Source of the DNA: a virus
Length of the DNA: 44,332 nucleotides
Direction: 5' to 3' (one strand)
IMG/VR virus record: IMGVR_UViG_3300038701_002607
Span: 1-44,332 of that record
Below the pieces are notes generated by a model. It was given only the letters and a program-made list of their open reading frames with translations, was not told where the DNA came from and ran no database searches. The translations under genes and the position numbers were made by a program. Below, one piece after another: positions 1-6,398 of this stretch; the stretch's first letter is position 1, and every line of letters starts with the position of its first letter.

Positions 1-128
1 TTAAATCATTCCATGGCATTGACCAGTTTTGGCCATGGCCTTGGCTGACGAAGGTTACGCGTTGGGGAGTGATGACCAAGACTCCTTCACCTTCCATGTG
101 GTCATACTTGACCTTGTGTTCGATGACC
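1..128. repeat. Terminal direct repeat (left copy), circular overlap
   Basis: Bases 1-126 are identical to 44205-44330. Base 127 differs (c here, t at 44331) and base 128 matches. A repeat of this size lying inside a continuous reading frame is best explained as assembly overlap of a circular or circularly permuted genome. Confidence 0.93.
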
Positions 129-658
129 TTCTCTACGTTGGCGTATCCAAGGCTCTTGAAGGGCAGTCGCGCAAACTTGACCGCGCCGACTCTGACAGTT
201 GCGTTGACGCGCTCGCGTTGCTCCGTCATGCCGCAAGCCCCCATCCAAAGCACTGGTTCGTTTGCCTTGGGTCGATACAGGCCATGCCAGTGGCTGAAGT
301 CTTGTTGAGCGATGTAATCGCCATTTGTTTCGTGGACCATTTGCATAATGCGGTCCAACTCTTCCCAGTAACCCTTTTGCCACACCTCGTGCGCGTGTAT
401 TTCCTTGAGCTTTTTTTGGCGCATGAAAATTGCAATACCCACGCCGAGGGCAATGCAACCGATCAGCGTCAGGACAAAGACGATGCCGGGTGCCAAGCTG
501 ACCTCTCCGTCCGGAGGGGTGGCAATCATCATCCCCACCATGGCGCTAGATATGCAGCCAGCCATGAGGCCAAAAAATAAACCGACGATGCCGCCCTTGA
601 TAGCACCTCCAATCTGTCCCGGTACGGGCATGTTTTCGTAAGCTGATAGCTTCCTCAT
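1..658 (-). CDS. Two-TM membrane protein with PH-like C-terminus (N-terminal part; crosses the circular join)
   Basis: Reading leftward from ATG at 658-656 the frame is open to base 1. Because bases 1-126 recur at 44205-44330, it continues from 44204 to the stop at 44059, giving 267 residues when the circle is closed. Two hydrophobic segments (about residues 18-46 and 57-79) are followed by a charged helix and a soluble domain. Its end (about 140-255) has the pattern of bacterial PH-like/GRAM domains: an EGEGVLVITPQRVTFV strand run, then a Trp-containing strand. GGAG eight bases before the ATG supports the start. The lipoprotein gene at 42930-44048 follows within about 10 bases, so the two form an operon. 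Function is unknown. A membrane protein plus a lipoprotein, both apart from the structural genes, fits lysogenic conversion or superinfection exclusion (inference). Confidence 0.8.
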   Translation of the reverse strand, partial: MRKLSAYENMPVPGQIGGAIKGGIVGLFFGLMAGCISSAMVGMMIATPPDGEVSLAPGIVFVLTLIGCIALGVGIAIFMRQKKLKEIHAHEVWQKGYWEELDRIMQMVHETNGDYIAQQDFSHWHGLYRPKANEPVLWMGACGMTEQRERVNATVRVGAVKFARLPFKSLGYANVEKVIEHKVKYDHMEGEGVLVITPQRVTFVSQGHGQNWSMPWNDL

Positions 659-975
659 CTAAAAGACTCCATTGATACAGTGAACACAAAACGCACTTAC
701 CCTGAACCAATATAAATATGGCTCAAGTTTCAACCCCTTCTCAGGTTAGTGCTGACGTTGTGCGTCGGTAAAATTTGTCAAACTGTATCATTCAATTTTG
801 GGGATATCTACGTCTTTTGACTCAGTGGACACTCAGTGGACAAAATAGTGAAACGAGCGCAGCACCACTGGAACACATGAAACAATATGAACGATGCTTA
901 AAGTGTTGCACTTACGAGTGAAATTAAGAAAAGCCGCATGAGCACTGGGTTTGATAAACGCGTGGGGCGTGACCC

Positions 976-1027
976 TAAGGATCTAGTGGGTATTGCACCT
1001 GTGGGGGTTCGAGTCCCCCCTTCCGCA
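976..1027 (+). pseudogene. tRNA-Leu(TAA) 3' fragment (attachment core)
   Basis: A T-arm is plain: GGGGG (1003-1007), loop TTCGAGT, CCCCC (1015-1019), then acceptor 3' strand CTTCCGC (1020-1026) and discriminator A1027. Upstream is a long variable arm (GGT...ACC), typical of type II tRNAs, and anticodon-stem 3' half ATCTA after TAAGG. The matching acceptor 5' strand (GCGGAAG), D-arm and 5' anticodon stem are absent, so this is only the half downstream of the anticodon. It would restore the host tRNA after integration. The 3' end is followed by TCG, not CCA. Confidence 0.75.
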
Positions 1028-1030
1028 TCG

Positions 1031-1067
1031 AGGCCCCAGGCTGATTTACTCAGTTTGGGGCCTTTTT
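1031..1067 (+). terminator. Rho-independent terminator after the tRNA fragment
   Basis: Stem AGGCCCCA (1031-1038) pairs with TGGGGCCT (1056-1063), with an inner CTGA/TCAG helix, followed by TTTTT (1063-1067). On the plus strand it would end the reconstituted host tRNA-Leu transcript before it reads into the integrase gene from behind. Confidence 0.8.
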
Positions 1068-1072
1068 GCGTT

Positions 1073-2152
1073 TCAGGCCAAATTTTGGTCAGTGGACAAA
1101 TGGTGGACAATCTTGTCCAGCGCAGCAACTGCGTCGCTGTGGTTTTTTGGAGCAAGGTGTGCGTAGATGAGCGTCGTTTTGAGATCGGCGTGTCCGAGCA
1201 ACTCTGATACGACCTGGAGGGATACACCGTTTTGCACCAACCACGATGCAAAGGTGTGACGAAGTGTCTTCATCCCACAGTGCTCCACGCCAGCACGTTT
1301 GAGCGCACGCTCCCATGGATCGCGAAGATGATCGCGGGTGAGCTGCGCGCCCTCATCCCGACAGAACACAAGCCCACCACGCATGTAGCTCTGTGCACGT
1401 TGTGCCATGAGCGCTGACCACGCCGTATCGTTGAGTGTCAGTGTCCGAGGCTTGCCGCCCTTGGTTGGTCCTGTCACGCCATCCGAGTATGAGCGGCGCA
1501 CGACAACTTCCTTCGAGCGCATCCTGATGTCATCCCAACGAAGGGCCACCAGCTCGCCCGTGCGCATGCCCGTGTTGAGGGCAAACTCGACGAGGTTCTT
1601 CAACCATCTTTCATTTTTGGACTGCTCGACGATGGCCGTCGCTTCCCCAACCGTAAACCAACGTTCATAGCTGGCCTCGACCTTGGGTTTGCGGATCTTC
1701 GGCACACGCTCGATGAGATCCCAATCCAGGGCTTGGTTGAGGATTGTGGACAAAATGGCCAAATCACCTCGCACCGTCACAGGCGCAACGTCCTCCAGGC
1801 GAAGGCTGGTGTACCCATCAATGACCAGCGCTGTGATCTCGTCAAGCCGATGTCCCTTGAAGTGTCGAAGAAGGTGTCCGCGAAGACGTGTTGTGCGTCC
1901 TTTGTGGGTGGAGTGTCGCAAGAACGCCTTGCTCCGTTCGATGTACATCTCAATGTAATCCTCAAACAATGGGGCAGGCGGGCGAGCTGGCGGACTTGTC
2001 ACGCGCTCCATTTGCTCTTTACCCCATTGCAGGGCTTTGCGCTTGGTGGCGTGTGGGGCGTTCTTACGAAATCGTTTTCGTTTGCCGGTCGTGGGGCAGA
2101 CGTATCGAAAATACACCTGCCACTTACCGTTACGTTTGTCTGCTGTTATCAT
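1073..2152 (-). CDS. int: Tyrosine site-specific integrase
   Basis: Phage integrase of the tyrosine recombinase family, catalysing recombination between attP and a host tRNA-Leu gene. The N-terminal arm-binding domain is rich in Lys/Arg; a SAM-like core-binding domain precedes the catalytic domain. Catalytic residues are visible: Arg in NTGMRTGEL, Lys in TKGGKPR, His-x-x-Arg in LRHTFASWL, His in LGHADLKTT and Tyr in IYAHL near the C-terminus. Start chosen at ATG 2152 (359 residues) because CAAGGAG lies seven bases upstream; an in-frame ATG at 2179 has no such site. The 3' end overlaps the right-arm binding sites of attP. A 26-codon frame ending in TGA overlapping this ATG (ATGA) may be a leader but has no other support. 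Confidence 0.95.
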   Translation of the reverse strand: MITADKRNGKWQVYFRYVCPTTGKRKRFRKNAPHATKRKALQWGKEQMERVTSPPARPPAPLFEDYIEMYIERSKAFLRHSTHKGRTTRLRGHLLRHFKGHRLDEITALVIDGYTSLRLEDVAPVTVRGDLAILSTILNQALDWDLIERVPKIRKPKVEASYERWFTVGEATAIVEQSKNERWLKNLVEFALNTGMRTGELVALRWDDIRMRSKEVVVRRSYSDGVTGPTKGGKPRTLTLNDTAWSALMAQRAQSYMRGGLVFCRDEGAQLTRDHLRDPWERALKRAGVEHCGMKTLRHTFASWLVQNGVSLQVVSELLGHADLKTTLIYAHLAPKNHSDAVAALDKIVHHLSTDQNLA

Positions 2153-2232
2153 GGGAACTCCTTGAAAGAGGGTGCCCATGCGACTGTTCTTATTGTGCTG
2201 TCAAAGACCACGCGCTGGAACGGTCGCATGGG

Positions 2233-2469
2233 TTAGCCCGCCTTGTCCACGGCGATCGACTCCATCCAGTCACACACTGCATCTCGGCACCAGAACGATA
2301 TCTTGCCTATTTTATGCTCGCCGGGGATGACCCCGTCCTCTCTCCATCGATAGATGGTGGTGCGGCTTGCTGGGATGATTTGATGCAAATGCTTGAGTGC
2401 CAGGCGGGCAGGCCCCTTCTCCCGAATCTCGTCGATGGTCCATGTGGTTAAGTTGACATCGTTGGTCAT
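2233..2469 (-). CDS. xis: Excisionase-like small HTH protein
   Basis: 78 residues with a MerR/AlpA-type winged-helix pattern: IIPASRTTIYRWREDGVIP followed by KIGKISFWCRDAVCDWM, the usual helix-turn-helix plus wing of phage excisionases and AlpA regulators. It sits directly upstream of the integrase in the same leftward transcript, the normal place for a directionality factor. Start at ATG 2469 overlaps the upstream stop as ATGA, so translation is probably coupled. The family role in bending attP DNA and steering excision is known; that this one does so is inferred. Confidence 0.75.
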   Translation of the reverse strand: MTNDVNLTTWTIDEIREKGPARLALKHLHQIIPASRTTIYRWREDGVIPGEHKIGKISFWCRDAVCDWMESIAVDKAG

Positions 2470-2729
2470 GGTATTTCGTGTCCTTCCCCATCGCACCATG
2501 TGCAGTGGGGGTGGTTTTTATTGCCGTGATAGATGGTGCCGCATTCGTCACACAGGTAGTCGCTGTATAGGTACTCGTCGTGGCAGTGTTGGCAAAACCG
2601 GCTCATGGTCATAAGGCCCGGCGTCAAGCTCTCGTGAAGCAGGGCGACCGATACAGCGTCCGCATCCAATCCCATGCTGCATCCGGTGCACTGGTCGTAG
2701 CCCTGTTCGTTTGTGGGCTGCTCAGGCAT
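2466..2729 (-). CDS. Cys-rich zinc-ribbon-like protein
   Basis: 87 residues with three pairs of cysteines: CTGC near residue 13, then FCQHC, CDEC and HCTWC, plus nearby histidines. The spacing suggests two zinc-binding knuckles. No catalytic domain is visible. The ATG at 2729 lies inside the end of the upstream gene (overlap of eight bases), and its own stop overlaps the excisionase start, so it is one link in a coupled chain of small early genes. Function unknown; small zinc proteins of this kind in phage early operons often bind host proteins or nucleic acid, but nothing here decides that. Confidence 0.75.
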   Translation of the reverse strand: MPEQPTNEQGYDQCTGCSMGLDADAVSVALLHESLTPGLMTMSRFCQHCHDEYLYSDYLCDECGTIYHGNKNHPHCTWCDGEGHEIP

Positions 2730-2877
2730 CCTCTTTACCGCCATCCTGCAAATCCTCAACACAGGGCATACACGTGAGCACGAGCCGCTCGCCATCCATC
2801 GAACCGATGGCGGGAGTGGTTTGCGTGATGACTTTGTTGCATATGCTGCATTGATGTTTGGGTGTGTCTTCGGTCAT
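2722..2877 (-). CDS. Small CxxC protein
   Basis: 51 residues with two CxxC pairs (CSIC near residue 10 and CMPC near residue 38), consistent with a single zinc ribbon. The ATG at 2877 overlaps the upstream stop as ATGA. Not recognised beyond the zinc-knuckle pattern. Confidence 0.7.
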   Translation of the reverse strand: MTEDTPKHQCSICNKVITQTTPAIGSMDGERLVLTCMPCVEDLQDGGKEDA

Positions 2878-3083
2878 CGGTCTATCTCTCGACACCACAT
2901 CCATCGCTGACGCACTGAGCACCAACACGGCCCTCGGTAGTTATCAGCGGGATGTGTGTGGGTTATGGGTTGTTGAGGCTGTTCGGTTGGTGGATTGATC
3001 GTGATGTACAGCGACACACAGGCCAGCGCGACGAGCGTGAAGCTGAAGACGACCAGGGCGATCACGAGGAAGTGTGTTTTCAT
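2874..3083 (-). CDS. Small single-pass membrane protein
   Basis: 69 residues. Residues about 4-28 form a strong hydrophobic helix (HFLVIALVVFSFTLVALACV), followed by a Pro/Gln/His stretch and a C-terminal tail with CWC and WC pairs. ATG 3083 overlaps the stop of the 32-residue gene upstream (ATGA). It lies in a run of tightly coupled small genes between the methyltransferase and the zinc-ribbon genes. Function unknown. Confidence 0.65.
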   Translation of the reverse strand: MKTHFLVIALVVFSFTLVALACVSLYITINPPTEQPQQPITHTHPADNYRGPCWCSVRQRWMWCREIDR

Positions 3084-3178
3084 TTTGCCCACCATCGTTT
3101 GGCTCGCTGAACAAGGGCCGCTGCGATCAGAATCGGTAGTGCCTTGCCCATGAACCATATCCATAGTAGCCAGTGCAT
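3080..3178 (-). CDS. Tiny 32-residue hydrophobic peptide, coupled at both ends
   Basis: A frame of 33 codons begins at ATG 3178, overlapping the methyltransferase stop as TGATG, and ends in TGA overlapping the next start as ATGA. The peptide starts MHWLLWIWFMG, continues as a hydrophobic segment (LPILIAAALV) and ends in a basic tail (QRAKRWWAK). It therefore looks like a single-span membrane peptide with positive C-terminus. Being stitched to its neighbours on both sides argues that it is translated. It is too short for usual gene callers. Confidence 0.6.
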   Translation of the reverse strand: MHWLLWIWFMGKALPILIAAALVQRAKRWWAK

Positions 3179-4980
3179 CACTCACCCCCCAACAGACGTT
3201 CAGCGCGCTCGAAGTGATGGTCCATGGAAGCGTCGTTGCCATCGCTCTCTTCCTGGTCAGCAAAGCCATCCGGATCGAAGGTGATGCCGTGTTGGTCGAG
3301 GTGCACCATCAGGCACTTGATTACGCGCCACAGTGAAATATCCGTTTCAGGGTCAACGCCCAGAGCTTCGCGAGCCATCACGAGCTCGCGAATAGCCCAC
3401 GCTGAATCACCGTCCTGTCCGTAATCAATGCGCTGCTTGATGCTCCACCCTTTGTTGAGCAGCTCCCCAATGACGCTGGTGTCTCCATCGCCAAAGAAGA
3501 ACACGGTCTGCTTGTGGCGGTTGTAGTCCTCGCTCGTGGTGTCGCGATGCCAGAAGTTGATGCGCCGGTTGGGGTGGGCCTCAAACCGCGCTGTTTTGGC
3601 CAACGCGTGATAAGCGTTGGTGTCTGTGGTTGAGTTGATGATGGCTACGGCCATGGGCACATCGCCTTCAGTGTGGTGCTTGGCGAGTTTCTCGCAGAAC
3701 TTTGTGACCTTGGGCTGGCTGTAGGGAGGGTTCATAAACCCCTTGCCGTGCCAGTCGCGTTCCAGGCCGTCGTGCTCCTCGAAGTATGCGACGTTGGCGC
3801 CGATCTTCTCCTGGGCGTGCGGATTGGAGCATGGGTCGAGTTCGATCGTGCCCCAAAGCCATGGCCGCACAACCTCTTCGATGAACCACACAGGGGTACA
3901 CCACGCATCGCGGTCCAGTTCCCCGCCTGTCTCCTCGGGAACATCCTCAAGATCCTTGGGTCGATCAGGGGCGGGCAGGCTCTTCTCCTGCTCTTCGCTG
4001 TATCCTGATTCGATGGCGCTCTTCTTTGGTTTGGTTTCTTCTTCGTCCATCAACTCCAACAAATGGTCATGCCACTGTTGCGCCGTCCATTCGCGAGGAG
4101 CGCTTGTGGCGACTTCCTCACGCCGAATGTGACCAGCAACCCACTGGATGCCCAGCGTGTTGGGCGTATTGTAAATCATCAGCGCGATGGTCCAAACCAA
4201 CGCCTTCATGCCTTTTGGGATCCCGCCAAGAGCTTCACCGAGAGAGGGCACACATCCCATAAGCCAGCGCACCTGTTCGGTGACATTCTCGGGTGGATCG
4301 TCGAGACCGCTGACGACCTGTGCCATGCTCAGCACCTTTTGCCACTGGCTGGCCTGCTCCACTGAATCCATATGGAGATTGACCTTGGCGGTATAATACT
4401 CGACCAGATCAACATCTTCGGGGGCCACATCACGAATGAAGACCTCGACGACCATCTTCATAGTCGCCGCATCCGGTTCGTCGACGAACTGCAACATGAT
4501 CGCCCAGGCTACTGCCCTGTATTCGCGCTTGAGGCGCTGCACTTCATAGATGGCAGGGTCACCAGAGAGCACGTCCGCGACAATGGTTTTGACCAGCGAA
4601 GCAGGCGGTTGCTCACGTTGGCTGATGTTCTGGCACCATTCCCACGCAAGCGCACGTTGCTCCTCGGGCAGTGGCGATAGCTCGCGTGCGGTGCTGTCGA
4701 ACACAGGCGGCACAAGACCTTCTTGTGCAATCGTTTGCACATTTCGGGCACCTTCGACAAGTTGGTATGCACGGCGCCGTGAGATGCCCAGCACATCAGA
4801 GCAATAGCCCTCAAAGGTTGTGTGTGTTTCGCGATACAACTTGCCCTGCATGATCTCCATAAGGGCGTCTGCAACCTCCATGAAGGCCCGCTTGCCCCTA
4901 TCGATGATGGCCTCAAGCTCCGCCAGGCGCGAACGTTCGATGTCTGTGAGATAGTCGATGATATCGATCTGTGCTGTCAT
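3178..4980 (-). CDS. Dam-type N6-adenine DNA methyltransferase with DNA-binding-like N-terminal region
   Basis: 600 residues. The C-terminal third (about 355-530) matches phage N6-adenine methyltransferases: WCTP, then IELDPCSN as the AdoMet-binding motif, and GFMNPPYS (about residue 417) as the catalytic NPPY motif. Phage family members usually have only about 170-200 residues, so this is a fusion. The N-terminal 80 residues contain a helix-turn-helix-like segment (LGISRRRAYQLVEGA) after a long helix, resembling DNA-binding parts of plasmid and phage replication regulators. The middle is helical and unrecognised. GGAG six bases upstream of ATG 4980 and an ATGA overlap with the preceding gene support the start. 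Probable role: modifying phage DNA to evade restriction, or sequence-specific regulation. Confidence 0.85.
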   Translation of the reverse strand: MTAQIDIIDYLTDIERSRLAELEAIIDRGKRAFMEVADALMEIMQGKLYRETHTTFEGYCSDVLGISRRRAYQLVEGARNVQTIAQEGLVPPVFDSTARELSPLPEEQRALAWEWCQNISQREQPPASLVKTIVADVLSGDPAIYEVQRLKREYRAVAWAIMLQFVDEPDAATMKMVVEVFIRDVAPEDVDLVEYYTAKVNLHMDSVEQASQWQKVLSMAQVVSGLDDPPENVTEQVRWLMGCVPSLGEALGGIPKGMKALVWTIALMIYNTPNTLGIQWVAGHIRREEVATSAPREWTAQQWHDHLLELMDEEETKPKKSAIESGYSEEQEKSLPAPDRPKDLEDVPEETGGELDRDAWCTPVWFIEEVVRPWLWGTIELDPCSNPHAQEKIGANVAYFEEHDGLERDWHGKGFMNPPYSQPKVTKFCEKLAKHHTEGDVPMAVAIINSTTDTNAYHALAKTARFEAHPNRRINFWHRDTTSEDYNRHKQTVFFFGDGDTSVIGELLNKGWSIKQRIDYGQDGDSAWAIRELVMAREALGVDPETDISLWRVIKCLMVHLDQHGITFDPDGFADQEESDGNDASMDHHFERAERLLGGE

Positions 4981-5405
4981 GTGGTCTCCGTGTTTTTGAA
5001 AGCGCGGTACAGATGCGCGCCGCCTCCGTTGAGTTGTGTGCATTCCAGGCCCAACGCATCACCTTCGGGCGTGTCGATCCACCAGAGCAGATCGTACTCA
5101 TCCACACCGAGCGCTTGCGCCAACCGTTCAAGTGGCATCCATATGCTGTATTCGTTGGATATTTCAGGCGCGAGGACTTCGACAGGTTCAGTGGGTTCGG
5201 CCTGCCTGCCTTCTGACTGTGATATTTGCTCAGGCATGGCTTCGGCGCGTTTCCGCTCGCGCTCTTCCATGCCGTACTCGACGATCGCCTTGACCGCTTC
5301 GACCTCCAGGCCGTAGCGCTCGGCGATGGCTTCGACAGAGCTGCCTGTGGTGTAGTCCCCGACAATCCAACTGGTTTGAGGGTGGATGCGCCTAATCTGA
5401 TTCAT
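4977..5405 (-). CDS. Hypothetical early protein with two helical HTH-like regions
   Basis: 142 residues. The first half reads as a small homeodomain-like region (WIVGDYTTGSSVEAIAERYG, then a following helix), which resembles the helix-turn-helix used by terminase small subunits and transposase-like regulators. The second half has a second helical unit (LERLAQALGVDEYDLLWWID). Start ATG 5405 has GGAG six bases upstream. Stop overlaps the methyltransferase start (ATGA). Possibly a DNA-binding partner of the methyltransferase; not recognised as a family. Confidence 0.7.
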   Translation of the reverse strand: MNQIRRIHPQTSWIVGDYTTGSSVEAIAERYGLEVEAVKAIVEYGMEERERKRAEAMPEQISQSEGRQAEPTEPVEVLAPEISNEYSIWMPLERLAQALGVDEYDLLWWIDTPEGDALGLECTQLNGGGAHLYRAFKNTETT

Positions 5406-5514
5406 GGCCATCTCCATGCCATATGAGCATCGCGACCACGTACAGCACGCACAGGCCGATGATGACGCACAATGCGATGCGACTTGTTGGGCCATCGTGA
5501 GGCCAGCCGAGCAT
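5392..5514 (-). CDS. Tiny 40-residue membrane protein
   Basis: A 41-codon frame from ATG 5514 to TAG 5392. Residues about 12-31 are a clear transmembrane stretch (RIALCVIIGLCVLYVVAMLI), with an acidic/His tail (WHGDGHESD). It begins two bases after the stop of the zinc-ribbon gene and ends inside the start of the next gene, so it fits the tightly packed leftward operon. It is below normal gene-calling length. Function unknown. Confidence 0.6.
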   Translation of the reverse strand: MLGWPHDGPTSRIALCVIIGLCVLYVVAMLIWHGDGHESD

Positions 5515-5516
5515 GA

Positions 5517-5729
5517 TCAACATGGTGATGGCCCCTTCATGTACTTGTGTACCTTGTGCATACACTCAGGACACAGGGGCACGCAGATGCGCGTGGTGTG
5601 GCTGGCCTGCACTCTAATCTCGCGGACTTCAGTGAGGTGTGCCGAGGGCTGACCACAACCGTCACAGACTGACCATTCGTCAGTGTCCTGAAATGGTGCG
5701 GTCATCGCCACTGTTTGCTGCTTGCTCAT
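5517..5729 (-). CDS. Cys-rich zinc-ribbon-like protein
   Basis: 70 residues with CDGCG near residue 25 and CPEC near residue 57, the spacing of a classical zinc ribbon. ATG 5729 is preceded by a weak purine-rich site (ACGAGAG). The upstream 180 bases on the minus strand form the structured element at 5813-5884, so this gene lies just downstream of it in the leftward transcript. Function unknown. Confidence 0.7.
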   Translation of the reverse strand: MSKQQTVAMTAPFQDTDEWSVCDGCGQPSAHLTEVREIRVQASHTTRICVPLCPECMHKVHKYMKGPSPC

Positions 5730-5812
5730 GATGCTCTCGTAAGTGAAGACACACACCACAGGTGATATTGGAAAACCGCAGTTGTGATGTGGTTTGGCGT
5801 GGTGTGTGTCAG

Positions 5813-5884
5813 TCGTTCGCTCGGGATTGAACCGATGGTGCCGACCTGTACGGCTCGAACGATGGGACGCTAATCAATGTCCCA
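5813..5884 (-). ncRNA. tRNA-like three-way-junction RNA element (candidate)
   Basis: Read on the minus strand, a perfect 7-bp closing helix, TCGTTCG (5862-5856) with CGAACGA (5819-5813), encloses two hairpins. The first is GCCG-7nt-CGGC. The second is TCGG-TTCAATC-CCGA, whose 7-base loop is a canonical tRNA T-loop. A further 6-bp hairpin, TGGGAC with GTCCCA (5863-5868 and 5879-5884), stacks beside it, where a D-arm would be. It is not a normal tRNA: there is no regular anticodon arm with U33. It lies in a 180-base gap inside the leftward early operon, between two zinc-ribbon genes. It could be a decayed tRNA, a tRNA mimic or a processing/attenuation element. Confidence 0.4.
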
Positions 5885-5910
5885 TGGGATGATGAATCGA
5901 CCTGTGTTGC

Positions 5911-6150
5911 TCAGCCTTGCTCTTCGAGCTTGATCTTTGGCACATCAGGCGGATCGAACGTGTGGCCACATGACTCACAGTCGAAAGGGCTTGTGCGTAT
6001 AACCGTTGGCGCATCCGTCGAGTGCGTGTCACCACCCTCTTGCTCGCCGTTGAGGTAAAAGGTGCCTGTCTCCATGTAATCGTGGATGCTACGCACGGTG
6101 ACGCTCAGCTCGGTTGAGTTGCATTTGAGGCACTGGAGTAAATCGGACAT
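5911..6150 (-). CDS. Zinc-ribbon-like protein
   Basis: 79 residues. CLKC near residue 7 and CESC near residue 60 flank a beta-rich middle (ELSVTVRSIHDYMETGTFYL), a layout common in small phage zinc-ribbon proteins. AGGAAG six bases upstream of ATG 6150 supports this start over an in-frame ATG at 6201. Fourth Cys-pair protein in this operon. Function unknown. Confidence 0.7.
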   Translation of the reverse strand: MSDLLQCLKCNSTELSVTVRSIHDYMETGTFYLNGEQEGGDTHSTDAPTVIRTSPFDCESCGHTFDPPDVPKIKLEEQG

Positions 6151-6194
6151 GTTGGCTTCCTGGCGTAGGTGGCGAATGAGCTGCTTGTAATTGC

Positions 6195-6398
6195 TCAGCA
6201 CGCGTTGACTTCCTTCTCTCGCCAGAAGAACTCGGCCTGCATTTGTTGGATCTTCAGCTCCATGGCCATGCGAACCCTGGGCTCAACCGTTTTGACGCGT
6301 TCCATGTAGACGCGCATGGCTTGCTCCAGGCGCTTGGAGTCCCAATCGTGATAGGGGCGTTTTGATCGTTCCCATGAATCAGGTGTTGGTATCGTCAC
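6195..6398 (-). CDS. Small helical hypothetical protein (GTG start)
   Basis: 67 residues, mostly one long charged helix (RLEQAMRVYMERVKTVEPR, then KIQQMQAEFFWREKEV). The start codon is GTG at 6398, preceded by an excellent AGGAGG five bases away and overlapping the upstream stop as GTGA. No family recognised. Confidence 0.7.
   Translation of the reverse strand: MTIPTPDSWERSKRPYHDWDSKRLEQAMRVYMERVKTVEPRVRMAMELKIQQMQAEFFWREKEVNAC

Larger units (their letters stand above)
820..1109. other. attP: attP site: tRNA-Leu core flanked by paired integrase arm-type repeats
   Basis: The left arm carries a tandem 11-bp repeat, ACTCAGTGGAC, at 820-830 and 831-841. The right arm carries CAGTGGACA at 1090-1098 and TGGTGGACA at 1101-1109, also 11 bp apart and in the same orientation. 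Between them lies the 3' part of a tRNA-Leu gene (976-1027). Paired arm sites on both sides of a tRNA-derived core next to a tyrosine integrase gene is the standard attP architecture. The right arm sites lie inside the last codons of the integrase gene. Stretch 659-819 holds no gene I can support. It contains the start of the leftward membrane-protein transcript, but I could not fix a promoter. Confidence 0.7.

Noticed and set aside
1-128. True packaged direct terminal repeat (T7-like)
   Set aside because: The repeat lies inside one continuous gene and ends beside a variant base, as expected from assembly overlap; a HTH-type TerS with TerL suits headful or cos packaging, which the sequence alone does not settle.
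906-917. 12-mer TTGCACTTACGA repeated at 38208-38219
   Set aside because: Both copies are in non-coding DNA, but no shared promoter or longer match could be seen; may be chance.
880-1027. Complete tRNA-Leu gene
   Set aside because: No acceptor 5' strand GCGGAAG, D-arm or 5' anticodon stem upstream; only the 3' part is present.
2152-2232. 26-codon leftward frame overlapping the integrase start
   Set aside because: Only the ATGA overlap supports it; no ribosome site or recognisable peptide.
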